Below are positions 1 to 8,650 of a stretch of 64,000 nucleotides of DNA, piece by piece. Under the pieces are notes generated by a model. The model was not told the origin of the DNA and searched no databases. It worked only from the letters and a program-made list of their open reading frames with translations. The stretch covers positions 496,001 to 560,000 of the forward strand of contig CAWGKT010000012.1 in assembly GCA_963823215.1 (NCBI GenBank), given 5' to 3'. Made by a program: the position numbers and the translations under genes. Numbering within the stretch: position 1 is the stretch's first letter; each line of letters begins with the position of its first letter. Source of the DNA: CAIWHR01 sp963823215. Lineage in GTDB: Bacteria > Pseudomonadota > Gammaproteobacteria > Burkholderiales > Casimicrobiaceae.

Positions 1-54
1 GGATTGCCTGCGCACGGCGTTCTCCTGACACTGCGCCGGTTCCCTGCGAAGGCC

Positions 55-1990
55 CTAGAGCCGATGCGCGAGTGCCGCGGCGTCGTGGATCGCTTCGAGC
101 GCGGTACGTGGCTGCGCGCAGTCGCCCAGGACGTGCACCTCGAGCGACGGATCCCGCTCGCACAGTTCGTCCGCGACGCCGGTGACGGGCAGCAGCATCC
201 GGGTGGGCACGACCAGGTCGATCTCCACCTCCCAGCGTCCGGTGCCGTCCCAGAGCACGGCCGTGCGCTCGCCGAGGGCCTCGACAGTGGTTCCGAGGCA
301 GATCGTGACATTCGGCATTCCCTTCCAGCGCGCCGATCTGGAAACGCCGCGACCGCATCCCGATGTCGGTCACGAGCTCACGGGACGGCTCGACCAGGAC
401 GACGTCGACGTCCTTGTCCGCGAGCATCCGCGCGATGGCCACACCACGGATGTCGCCGCCGATGACCAGCGCGCGCCCGATGCCGCCGTGCGGACGCCGC
501 AGGATCTCGTAGGGGTCGACGACCGGGCTGTCGAGGATGCCGGGGATCGCCGGCAGGCCGGGCGTCGCACCGGTGGCGACGATCACGACATCGGGACGCT
601 CGGCGAGGACCCGGTCCGCGTTCGCCTCGACGCCGAGCCGAAGCGTGACGCCGGCGCGCGCGGCGGCACCGGCCAGCCATGGCAGATGGCCGGCGAACTC
701 CTCGCGACCGGGCGCGAGACGGCTCAGCAGCATCTGGCCGCCCGGCTCCTCGTCACGCTCGAACAGCGTCACCGCGTGTCCACGCAGGGCCAGGATGCGC
801 GCGGCCTCGAGTCCGGCCGGCCCGCCGCCGACCACGGTGATGCGCTTCGTTACCGGTGCCGGCCGGATCGCGTACTCGCGTTCACGTCCCGTGGTGGTGT
901 TCACGAGACAGACGATCGGCAGGCCGCGCGAATGCATGTCGCTGCATCCCTGATTGCAGGCGATGCAGGTGCAGATCTCGTCCGTTCGCCCGTCCCGAGC
1001 CTTTGCCGGGAACTCCGGATCCGCGTGCAAGGCGCGGCCGAGGGTCACGAAATCCGAGGTTCCCGATTCGATCAGGTGTTCGGCCACGCTGGGGTCCGTG
1101 ATCCGGCCGGAGACGCTCACGGGAACGTCGACGTGCTTGCGCACCTCGCGCGCGAGCGGCGCGAGCACGCCCTGCGGCATCTCCATCGGCTGCGTGATCC
1201 ACCAGTTGGTCTCGTACATCCCCGCCGAGACGTCGATGAGGTCGACGCTTGCGGCCTGCAGGTGCGGGGCCATCCGGCAAACGTCCTCGATCGTGATGCC
1301 GTCGTGCATGTGCTCGTCGCCGCTCAGCCGATAGACGATCGGCATGTCCGGGCCGATCGCGTTGCGTACGGCGCGCACGACTTCCAACGGAAACCGCATG
1401 CGCCCCGCGAGATCGCCCCCGTATTCGTCGTCGCGCTTGTTGCAATGGGGCGAGAAGAACTGGCTCAGCAGATACCCGTGCGCACCGTGAATGCCGACGA
1501 AGTCGCAGCCCGCCTCACGGGCGCGGACCGCGGCATCGGCGAAGCGTTGGACGATCTCGGCGATCTCGTCGCGACTCAGGGCGCGCGGGGACGATCCGCC
1601 TGCACCGGCGTACGGCACGACCGAGGGCGCGCGCGATTGCAGACCGCTCACCGCCGGGTTCACGACGCGTCCGCCGTAGTGCAGCTCGGGCCCGATGCGA
1701 GCCCCGTGCCGATGTACCGCGTCGGTCAGCCGGCGCAGGTCGGGAATCAGGTCGTCGCGGTAGAGTCCCATCTGCAGCTCGCGCCCGCGCCCGCGCGGAT
1801 CGACGTACGTGGCCTCCGTATACATCGTGCCCACGCCCCCCCGTGCACGCGCCTCCAGATAGTCGATGTAGCGCTGCGTGACGCGCCCCTCGGCCGTGCA
1901 GTAGTTGCGCTCCATCGGCGAGGCGATGATGCGATTTCGGACTTCCAGCGGGCCGATCCGGCCGGGCTGAAAAAGGTGCGGAAAGCGCAT
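55..1990 (-). pseudogene. NADH:flavin oxidoreductase / 2,4-dienoyl-CoA reductase-like, one apparent frameshift
   Basis: Member of the old-yellow-enzyme / FadH / trimethylamine dehydrogenase family: an FMN TIM barrel, a 4Fe-4S cluster and an FAD/NAD(P) half that reduces alkenes or oxidises amines. Translating by eye from the ATG at 1990 gives barrel residues 1-335 with HGAHGYLL near 168. The cluster motif is C342-x2-C345-x3-C349-x11-C361, and the dinucleotide motif GGGPAGLEAAR starts near 388. Near 318-330 the reading frame is lost; the remaining C-terminus (MPNVTICLGTTVEAL onward, stop at 55) continues in the next frame, as if one base were inserted. Total length (~645 codons) fits the family. 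It is divergent from the SDR gene. The substrate cannot be told from sequence. The break may be a sequencing error, because both halves look intact. Confidence 0.8.
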
Positions 1991-2226
1991 GGCGGGGATT
2001 CGACCCGTGTCCGTCGATGTGGTACTTCAGTTGACCGCAGCACAGCAGCGTTGTCAAGGGTGCCGAACACGGGCGCAGTGAACGGGGCGATATTCCCGGT
2101 GCCGCGGCGGCCTCTCCCGGATTGCCTTCGCAAACGAGCTGGCGCCAGGGAAACGCCCTTTTCCGTGTGCCGCGGCGTCATGCGACTGCGCGCCCTCCTG
2201 CACTCGCCGCCGCAGCGACCCAGGCG

Positions 2227-2255
2227 TTGACAGTGCGGGCAACTTGCGATTAACT
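2227..2255 (+). promoter_or_regulatory. Candidate sigma70-type promoter in the divergent 312-bp gap (1991-2302)
   Basis: The gap between the ene-reductase and the SDR gene holds no gene. A perfect TTGACA (2227-2232) is followed after 17 bases by a weak -10 (TTAACT, 2250-2255), about 50-80 bases before the possible SDR starts. Only the -35 is convincing; I see no operator palindrome. Confidence 0.3.
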
Positions 2256-2302
2256 GAGGTTTCAGTTCGCCGCTCATTAGGTGGCCGGGCTGCTCTGACG
2301 GC

Positions 2303-3142
2303 TTGGATTGGAGAATTGCCTTGACGGCGGGAGCGGTGGGTGTTTTGCGCGCGCTCGTGACCGGTGCAACCGGGGGCATCGGGCGTGCGACCTGTTTCGC
2401 GTTGCTCGAGTCGGCCCGCGCGCGCGGGCTTCGGCTCTCGGTTGCGGTCGCCGCCTCGAGGGCCGGCCCGACGCTGGATTACCTGGTTGCCGAATTGGCA
2501 TCGCAAGGCGCGGAGGCCCACGCTGTTCACGGCGACCTCGGCGACGCATCCGCCTGCATACGCGTTGCCGAGGACGCCGTGCAATGCTGCGGCGGCCTCG
2601 ACGTGCTGGTATCGAATGCCGGCATCGCGCGCGGATCCCCGCTGGCAACGCTCGAAGTTGCCGACTGGGACCGTGTCTTCGCCATCGACGCCCGCGCGAC
2701 CTGGCTGCTGGCGCGGTCGGCACGCGTGGCGCTCGCGGAGAGGCGGGGCGCGATCGTCGCCGTGGCCTCGGTATCGGCGCACTACCCGTTTCCCAATCTC
2801 GGCGCCTATTCGCCGGCCAAGTCGGCGCTCGTCATGCTCTGCCGCCAGCTGGCCCAGGAGTGGGCCCCCGACGGCATCCGCGTCAACTCGGTCTCTCCCG
2901 GCCTCATCCGCACGCCGCTCACCGAACCCATCTATCGCGACGCCGAGCTGCTCAGGCGGCGGCAGGAAGCGATCCCGCTCGGACGGATCGGGACGGCGGA
3001 GGATGTCGCGCACGCGATCGTTCACTTGGCCGCGCCAGAGGCGAGTTACGTGACCGGCATCGACGTGCGGCTCGACGGAGGACTGGGCGACCGTGTGCTT
3101 GCCACCCTTCCGGGCATGCCACGGACAGCCGAGCAACCCTGA
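2303..3142 (+). CDS. SDR-family NAD(P)-dependent oxidoreductase
   Basis: Classical short-chain dehydrogenase/reductase. Visible hallmarks are the Rossmann glycine motif TGATGGIG near residue 20, NAG at the end of beta-4, the catalytic serine in VSAHYP and the Y-x-x-x-K pair in AYSPAKSAL. The C-terminal DVRLDGG signature of the family is also present. The open frame starts at a TTG. In-frame alternatives at TTG 2321 and GTG 2336 lie closer to the usual N-terminus, about 10 residues before the glycine motif, and GGCGGGAG just before 2336 could be its ribosome site. It begins a forward cluster of sugar/aromatic-type enzymes; the alcohol or ketone substrate is unknown. Confidence 0.9.
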   Translation: MDWRIALTAGAVGVLRALVTGATGGIGRATCFALLESARARGLRLSVAVAASRAGPTLDYLVAELASQGAEAHAVHGDLGDASACIRVAEDAVQCCGGLDVLVSNAGIARGSPLATLEVADWDRVFAIDARATWLLARSARVALAERRGAIVAVASVSAHYPFPNLGAYSPAKSALVMLCRQLAQEWAPDGIRVNSVSPGLIRTPLTEPIYRDAELLRRRQEAIPLGRIGTAEDVAHAIVHLAAPEASYVTGIDVRLDGGLGDRVLATLPGMPRTAEQP

Positions 3143-3182
3143 CCGCGCCGCGGCGACACGCCCGACGCTGGAGTGCATTCCC

Positions 3183-4034
3183 GTGCCCATCGCATCGCTC
3201 GACCACCTCACGTTGTTCGAACTGACTCCACCGGAACTGGTGGAGGTCGCAAGCGCTTCGGGGTTCACCCACGTCGGACTCCGGCTCCATCCGGCGGCGC
3301 CACCCGGGGAGCGTCAGCATCCGATGCTCGGCGATTCGCCGATGCGACGGGAAACGCTGGCGCGGATGCGGGACACCGGAGTGGCTGTCCTCGACTGCGG
3401 CGTGTTCAGGCTGAAACGGGGCGTCGACCTGGCCGCGTTCGAGCCGGTGCTGGAGTCCGCGGCGGTACTGGGAGCACGGGAGGCGGTGGTCAACGGGGAC
3501 GAGGCGGATCCGCGGGTGCTCGCCGATCTGCTGCACGGACTCTGCGAGCTCGGGCGCCGATACGGCATCCGAATGAACCTCGAGCCGACTCCCTGGACGG
3601 GGATTGCGACCATTGGCGCAGCGGTGGCCGTCATCGAGGCATGCGGACACCCGGATGTCCGATTGATGATCGATACGATCCATGTCGACCGTTCCGGAGG
3701 AACGCTCGCCGATCTCGCCGCGGTGCCGCCGGCGCTGATCGACTACATCCAGGTCTGCGATGCCGTCGGGCCGCGTCCGGTCGATTTCGAAGCGATGATC
3801 TACCAGGCGCGCAACGAGCGCGCCTTTCCCGGCGACGGAAACCTCGACCTGGTCGGCATGCTTTCCATGCTTCCGAATGGGGTCCCGCTGAGTCTCGAGG
3901 CGCCGGTAAAATCCCTGGCGGAACGTCTGAACCGGGTCGAACGCGCGCAACGCGGCCGGCAGGCGATGGCAGCGCTTGTCGCTGCCGTCGCCACTCGCCG
4001 CGAGGCCATGGGCGGAGCCGCCGGGTCGCGATAG
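3183..4034 (+). CDS. Sugar phosphate isomerase/epimerase-like TIM-barrel protein
   Basis: Xylose-isomerase-like TIM barrel (AP endonuclease 2 fold). Possible metal-site strands are visible in order: NLEPTPW, LMIDTIHVDRSGG, YIQVCDA and the final SLEAPV, which supply the E, D/H, Q and E ligands typical of this fold. I chose the GTG at 3183 because the protein then begins PIASLDHLTLFELTPPELV, a normal first strand and helix; the open frame extends further upstream without similarity. It lies 40 bases after the SDR gene and upstream of a second member of the same fold, so the run probably handles one polyhydroxylated substrate. Members include 3-dehydroshikimate dehydratases, tagatose epimerases and inosose dehydratases; I cannot choose between them. 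Confidence 0.75.
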   Translation: MPIASLDHLTLFELTPPELVEVASASGFTHVGLRLHPAAPPGERQHPMLGDSPMRRETLARMRDTGVAVLDCGVFRLKRGVDLAAFEPVLESAAVLGAREAVVNGDEADPRVLADLLHGLCELGRRYGIRMNLEPTPWTGIATIGAAVAVIEACGHPDVRLMIDTIHVDRSGGTLADLAAVPPALIDYIQVCDAVGPRPVDFEAMIYQARNERAFPGDGNLDLVGMLSMLPNGVPLSLEAPVKSLAERLNRVERAQRGRQAMAALVAAVATRREAMGGAAGSR

Positions 4035-4181
4035 CGTTGCTGCTGCCTCCTTGCGCGCGACGAGACCATGTCTGCCATCTCGCAGGGTGCGGCGCCGGCG
4101 TGCGCGCCCAGATCCGTGGCTACACGTTCCTGCGCTATGATGTGACGTGGCCAGTCAGTGGCCTTGCGGCGAGGAATCGGA

Positions 4182-5081
4182 ATGACGAACGCACTGGATC
4201 GCGAAGCGGTCCCGGATCCCCACAACCCGCTTGGATTCGACGGGATCGAATACATCGAATTCGCCACGTCGAAGCCCCAGGCGCTGGGCGGCGTGCTGGA
4301 AAGGATGGGCTTCCGGCCGATCGCGCGGCACCGATCCCGCGAGGTCGAGCTCTACCGCCAGGGCACGATGAACATCATCGTCAACGCGCAGGCGGCCGAT
4401 GTCCCGCGCACCGTGCAGCCGACCGAACGGCCCGTGATCAGCGCGTTCGCGGTCCGCGTCCGCGACGCCGACGCGGCGTTCCGCCGGGCGCGCGAGCTCG
4501 GCGCGTGGGAGATCCCGGTGCGGGCGCGGGCGATGGAACTCAACATTCCCGCAATTCATGGCGTCGGCGAGAGCCTCATCTACTTCGTCGACCGGTACGA
4601 CGAATTCTCGATCTACGATGTCGATTTTCTCGCCATTCCCACGGTCGACCAGCGTCCGCCCGCGCTCGGCGGCCTGCATTTCTTCGGCATTGTCCAGTAC
4701 GTCGGCGCCGATCGCACGGCGGACTGGGTCGCGTTCTATTCGCAGATCTTCGGCTTTGCGCCGCTGCCCGACAGCGTGCGTTTCGGCATTCTGCCCAAGG
4801 GGCTGCTGCTCCGGAGCCCTTGCCGCAGCTTCTATCTGCAGCTGATCGAGCCCGACGAAGTCGCGCGGTACTCGCCTTCCGAGGAGCACCTGCAGCGCAT
4901 CGGCTTCGGGACGCCCGACGTGCTGGCCACCGTGGGGATCCTGCAGAAACGCGGCATCGAGTTTCTCGTCTCGGAGAAGGTTCACGCGAGCGATCGCGGC
5001 GCCCTCACGACGGCGTCCCTGGGCAGCGTGATGTTCGAGCTCGTGCACGACGAGCCCGCGCCTTCGACGGCGCCGCGATGA
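4182..5081 (+). CDS. 4-hydroxyphenylpyruvate dioxygenase-like VOC protein
   Basis: Two vicinal-oxygen-chelate modules: residues ~10-135 (LGFDGIEYIEFAT onward) and ~150-290 (LGGLHFFGIVQYVG onward), as in HPPD and in the C-terminal half of proteobacterial QuiC-type 3-dehydroshikimate dehydratase. Positions equivalent to HPPD iron ligands look only partly kept: the second module has H in GGLHFFG and E in the terminal VMFELVHDE, but the middle ligand is not an obvious His (YLQLIE). The ATG at 4182 is preferred over an upstream GTG frame because conserved sequence starts shortly after it. The stop overlaps the next ATG (ATGA), indicating translational coupling to the TIM-barrel partner. In QuiC-type enzymes the two domains are one chain in the opposite order. 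Confidence 0.8.
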   Translation: MTNALDREAVPDPHNPLGFDGIEYIEFATSKPQALGGVLERMGFRPIARHRSREVELYRQGTMNIIVNAQAADVPRTVQPTERPVISAFAVRVRDADAAFRRARELGAWEIPVRARAMELNIPAIHGVGESLIYFVDRYDEFSIYDVDFLAIPTVDQRPPALGGLHFFGIVQYVGADRTADWVAFYSQIFGFAPLPDSVRFGILPKGLLLRSPCRSFYLQLIEPDEVARYSPSEEHLQRIGFGTPDVLATVGILQKRGIEFLVSEKVHASDRGALTTASLGSVMFELVHDEPAPSTAPR

Positions 5082-5968
5082 TATTCAGCGACTTCGGGAT
5101 GGACACGGCGTCGCTCGCGGGCGCGCTGGAGGTGAAGCTGGCCGCGGTGCGCCGCGCCGGCTTTTCGCAGGTGATGATCGCGGCCAGCGACGTAGTCGGC
5201 CATCCGTCCGGCGTCGATGCCGGCGTGCGCGCGGTGCGCGAGAGCGGTCTGCGCGTGACGGGCCTCGAGATGCTGCGCGATTTCGAGGGGCTGGACGGCC
5301 GTCTCCAAGCCTACAAGGTGGACGTCGCGAAGTCGATGCTCGAAATCTGCGGACGCCTCGGCGGACGACGCCTGCTCGTCGAGGCCTCGACGTCGACGCA
5401 CGCCGGGGCGGACGCCGATGCGATCGCCCGCGACCTGCGCATGCTCGCGATCCTGGCGATTCCGCTCGGCATACGGATCGCCTACAAGGGCGTGTCGTGG
5501 AGCCGAACCGCGAAGGACTTCTCCGCCGCCGGCGAGATCGTGTTTCGCGCGAACTGCCCCAACCTCGGGCTCGCCATCGACGCCTTCGACGTGCTCGCCA
5601 CCGGCATCGCGCTGGATGACCTCGACGCGATCGACCCGGAGCAGATTTTTCTGGTGCAGCTGTCGGACTACATGTGGCAGGAGATCCGCTCGACCGAGGA
5701 GCAGACGGCCACCGCGACGCATTTCCGCGTCTTTCCCGGCGAGGGCGCGCACAGCGAGGGACTCGCCGATTTCATCACCCGACTCGACGCGATCGGCTAT
5801 TGCGGCGACTACAGTTTCGACGTGTACAACGACGACTACCTGCAGATGCCGCCGGAAACGGTTGCGGCCCGGGCGCAGCGCGCGGCGGAGTGGCTCGGCG
5901 AAACGGTGTTGCGGCGGGCGTTGCCGATACCGAACATGGAGCGCCTGCGGCCTGCCGTCCCCGGCTAG
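5078..5968 (+). CDS. TIM-barrel protein resembling the 3-dehydroshikimate dehydratase catalytic domain
   Basis: Xylose-isomerase-like TIM barrel of 296 residues, translationally coupled to the HPPD-like gene. Candidate metal-site strands are LLVEAST (E), LGLAIDAFDV (D), IFLVQLSDYM (Q) and YSFDVYNDDY. At this last position QuiC-type enzymes, as I recall, carry Glu, so Asp here would be a conservative change. The adjacent HPPD-like gene makes dehydration of 3-dehydroshikimate to protocatechuate (quinate/shikimate catabolism) the leading guess. The fold also includes inosose dehydratases and epimerases, and no protocatechuate-cleaving genes are in view, so the assignment is an inference. Confidence 0.7.
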   Translation: MIFSDFGMDTASLAGALEVKLAAVRRAGFSQVMIAASDVVGHPSGVDAGVRAVRESGLRVTGLEMLRDFEGLDGRLQAYKVDVAKSMLEICGRLGGRRLLVEASTSTHAGADADAIARDLRMLAILAIPLGIRIAYKGVSWSRTAKDFSAAGEIVFRANCPNLGLAIDAFDVLATGIALDDLDAIDPEQIFLVQLSDYMWQEIRSTEEQTATATHFRVFPGEGAHSEGLADFITRLDAIGYCGDYSFDVYNDDYLQMPPETVAARAQRAAEWLGETVLRRALPIPNMERLRPAVPG

Positions 5969-6055
5969 CGCGAACCAAGGGGCCGGCCCGGTGCGGGCAG
6001 CGCCAGGCCGCGCCTTGTTGCTCGCCACCAGGCGAGCCCGAACGAAAGGACGATC

Positions 6056-7060
6056 ATGGAATACCGGCGGCTGGGCGCGAGCGGACTCGAGGTCTCCACG
6101 CTGTGCGTTGGCACGATGACATTCGGTGATCGCACCGACGCGGCCGAGTCACGGCGGATCGTCGACGTCGCGTTCGATGCCGGCGTCAACTTCATCGACA
6201 CGGCCGATGCCTACGTGAGTGGCGCCTCCGAGAAGATCGTCGGCAACGCGATCAAGGCCAACCGGCGGCGCTGGATCCTGGCCACCAAGGCAGGCAACGC
6301 GTTGACCGCGAAGCCGCACGATGGCGGGCTGTCGCGGCGCTGGCTGCTCGCCGCATGCGACGACAGCCTCGCGCGCCTGGCCACCGATTACATCGACATC
6401 TACTACCTGCACCGCGACGATCCGGACACGCCCCTCGCGGAGACCGTCGGCGCCATCGGCGACCTGATCCGCAGCGGCAAGATCCGCTATTTCGGCGTGT
6501 CGAATTATCGCGGCTGGCGCATCGCGGAGGTCGTGAGCGAATGCGAGGCGCAGGGGGTGCCGTTGCCGGTCGTGTGTCAGCCGTACTACAACCTGCTGAA
6601 CCGCACACCCGAGGTCGAGATCCTGCCCGCCTGCGATCACTATGGCATCGGCGTCGCTCCCTATTCGCCGATCGCGCGCGGCCTGCTTACCGGCAAGTAC
6701 CGGCCCGGCGTCGTGCCCGAGGATTCGCGCGCGGGGCGCAAGGACCCACGCATGATGGAAACCGAGTTCCGCGAGGAGTCGCTCGCGATCGCGCAGATCC
6801 TGCAGGCGCACGCCGAGAAGACGGGCCGCACGGCGACGCAGTTCGCGCTGGCGTGGCTGTGGGCGAACGCGATCGTGACGTCCGTGATCGCCGGTCCGCG
6901 CACGTTCGACCAATGGCAGGATTACGTCGCCGCGGTCGGGACGAAGTGGAACGAGGAGGACGAGGCGCTCGTCGATTCGCTGGTGACGCCCGGGCATCCC
7001 TCGACGCCCGGCTACAACGATCCGCAGTACCCCTTCTTCGGACGGATCGTCGCCGATTGA
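6056..7060 (+). CDS. Aldo/keto reductase
   Basis: Full-length aldo/keto reductase (334 residues), a soluble NADPH-dependent (alpha/beta)8 barrel. The N-terminal MEYRRLGASGLEVSTLCVGTM is characteristic. The family tetrad can be followed as D in INFIDTADAY (here FIDTAD) with the catalytic Tyr, the Lys in ILATKAGN and the His in IYYLHRDDPD. Nucleotide-binding signatures SVIAGPRTFDQW and FALAWLWAN lie in the C-terminal third. The ATG follows CGAAAGGACGATC, a good ribosome site. It is the last gene of the forward cluster; members of this subfamily (YajO/Tas-like, voltage-gated-channel beta-like) act on varied aldehydes and ketones. Confidence 0.92.
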   Translation: MEYRRLGASGLEVSTLCVGTMTFGDRTDAAESRRIVDVAFDAGVNFIDTADAYVSGASEKIVGNAIKANRRRWILATKAGNALTAKPHDGGLSRRWLLAACDDSLARLATDYIDIYYLHRDDPDTPLAETVGAIGDLIRSGKIRYFGVSNYRGWRIAEVVSECEAQGVPLPVVCQPYYNLLNRTPEVEILPACDHYGIGVAPYSPIARGLLTGKYRPGVVPEDSRAGRKDPRMMETEFREESLAIAQILQAHAEKTGRTATQFALAWLWANAIVTSVIAGPRTFDQWQDYVAAVGTKWNEEDEALVDSLVTPGHPSTPGYNDPQYPFFGRIVAD

Positions 7061-7088
7061 GCGTTGCCGCGGACGCGGACGGGTCGCG

Positions 7089-7715
7089 TCAGAACGGCAT
7101 CCGCTCGCCCGCCGCCACCGCATACGGCAGCCGGTTCTCCGGTGGAGACAACGGACAGGACCAGCGCTCGTCATACGCGCACGACGGGTTGTAGGCGAAA
7201 TTGAAGTCGAGCACGATCTCCGTGCCGGCGATGCCGAGATCGGCGCCCTTGACCGTGTCGTAGAGATAACGACCGCCGGCGTAGGTGTCGGCGCCGCTCG
7301 TCGTGTCGGAGAATGGCAGCCAGAGCCCGCCGCCGTAGCCCTCCAGCCAATAAATCGCGAGGGCCGAGGCACGACCCGCGAGCGAAAACCGTGCTTGGGC
7401 GACACGCGTGCAGCGAAGTATGCCGTCGTCCACAAGCGCGACCTCGAAGGTTTGCCGCGCGGACCTCGTGTCGATCGCGCCGCGTACCCGGAACGCCGGA
7501 TCATAGGGGTACCACTGGGGTCCGCCCCACGCGGCGCGCCGCCCCGGCGCGACGGGGCTGTCCGGGTGCCGGCGCAACAGGCGACTTCGAACCGCGCGAA
7601 ACTGCGCCGCCGCGGCCGCGGCATCACTGTCCGCCAGCGCCCGCACCGCCGCGTAATGCTCGGCCACCGCTTGCCGCCAATCGGCCAGCGAGAACGGGTT
7701 GTCGGGCGCGCTCAC
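7089..7715 (-). CDS. DUF1684 family protein
   Basis: Recognised as DUF1684 from its C-terminal block: DFNFAYNPSCAYDERWSCPL followed by PPENRLPYAVAAGER, a pattern with conserved NPSCAYD and CPL(S/A)PPEN residues. The start is taken as the GTG at 7715, which overlaps the stop of the upstream nucleotidase gene in a GTGA; the open frame reaches further but only as antisense-like Arg-rich sequence. No signal peptide or membrane segment is visible. Function of the family is unknown. Coupling to a 5'-nucleotidase is the only functional hint. Confidence 0.8.
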   Translation of the reverse strand: MSAPDNPFSLADWRQAVAEHYAAVRALADSDAAAAAAQFRAVRSRLLRRHPDSPVAPGRRAAWGGPQWYPYDPAFRVRGAIDTRSARQTFEVALVDDGILRCTRVAQARFSLAGRASALAIYWLEGYGGGLWLPFSDTTSGADTYAGGRYLYDTVKGADLGIAGTEIVLDFNFAYNPSCAYDERWSCPLSPPENRLPYAVAAGERMPF

Positions 7716-8626
7716 CGGGTCGGCAGCTGCTCTTCGTTGGCAACGCCATGCGGCACATGGCCGGCCGCCACGTGCTTCAGCGCGGATTCCACGTGCGTGC
7801 GCTGGTCGTCGAAGAAGATGTCGGCGCGAAATGCGCGCAGGAATTCGCCCTTGTCGAGGCCGCCGAGGAACAGCGCCTCGTCGATCCGGATGTTCCACGC
7901 GCGCAGCGTGCGGATGACGCGCTCGTGCGCCGGCGCGCTACGCGCGGTGACGAGCGCCGTGCGGATGGGACTCTTGTCCTCCGGAAAATCGGCCTGGATC
8001 CGATGCAGCCCCGCGAGAAATTCCTTGAAAGGCCCGCCGACCAGCGGCTCGAGCGCCGACTGCGTTTCGCTTGCCGAGAACGCCGCGAGCCCGCTGGCCT
8101 GGTAGACCCGCTCGGCCTCGTCCGAAAAAAGCACGGCGTCGCCGTCGAACGCGATGCGCAGCTCGTCGGTTTCGTTGGTGCCGCCCGCGCTCGGGAAGAT
8201 CGTCGCCGCGGCGTGGCCCTCGTCGAGCGCGCGCCGCACGTCGCCCTGATCGGCCGAAAGGAAGAGGTGTGCGCCGAACGCCGGCACGTAGCGCGATGTC
8301 GGCTCGCCCTTCGTGAATGCGGCACGCGTGATGTCGAGACCGTAGTGCTTGATCGAGTTGAACACGCGCAGGCCCGTGTCGGCGGAGTTGCGCGACAGCA
8401 GGATCACCTCGACGTACTGCTTGTCCGGGCGATTGAGCCGCAGCAGCTTCTTCACCAGCATGAACGCCGGGCCCGGCGCCAGTATCTCGTCCTCGTGCAG
8501 GACCTGGTAGCGGTGGTAGGCGCCCACGCCTTCCACCGTGTAGATCCGGTGGCTTTCCGTCAGGTCGAAGAGCGCCCGCGACGAAATCGCGACCACGAGC
8601 TTGCCGGCGAGCGTGGGCTTACCCAT
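7712..8626 (-). CDS. 5'-nucleotidase of the cytosolic cN-I family
   Basis: 304-residue protein matching the bacterial branch of the cytosolic 5'-nucleotidase (cN-I) family, which dephosphorylates nucleoside monophosphates in the cytoplasm. Seen directly: an N-terminal LVVAISSRALFDL where HAD phosphatases have their first Asp-containing strand, then VILLSRNSADTGLRVFNSI, FLSADQGDV, AFDGDAVLFSDEAE and the C-terminal DIFFDDQRTHVE. These acidic clusters fit HAD-type metal ligands. ATG start at 8626, with stop coupled to the DUF1684 gene. The nearby pyrimidine salvage locus gives a plausible link, but it is about 5 kb away and separated by unrelated genes. Confidence 0.82.
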   Translation of the reverse strand: MGKPTLAGKLVVAISSRALFDLTESHRIYTVEGVGAYHRYQVLHEDEILAPGPAFMLVKKLLRLNRPDKQYVEVILLSRNSADTGLRVFNSIKHYGLDITRAAFTKGEPTSRYVPAFGAHLFLSADQGDVRRALDEGHAAATIFPSAGGTNETDELRIAFDGDAVLFSDEAERVYQASGLAAFSASETQSALEPLVGGPFKEFLAGLHRIQADFPEDKSPIRTALVTARSAPAHERVIRTLRAWNIRIDEALFLGGLDKGEFLRAFRADIFFDDQRTHVESALKHVAAGHVPHGVANEEQLPTR

Positions 8627-8650
8627 GGGCGCAGTATAGCGCCGCGCTTT

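Noticed and set aside
182..2230. Long open frame on the plus strand opposite the ene-reductase
   Set aside because: Translation is Arg/His/Asp-rich without any family motif; it is an antisense shadow typical of high-GC DNA.
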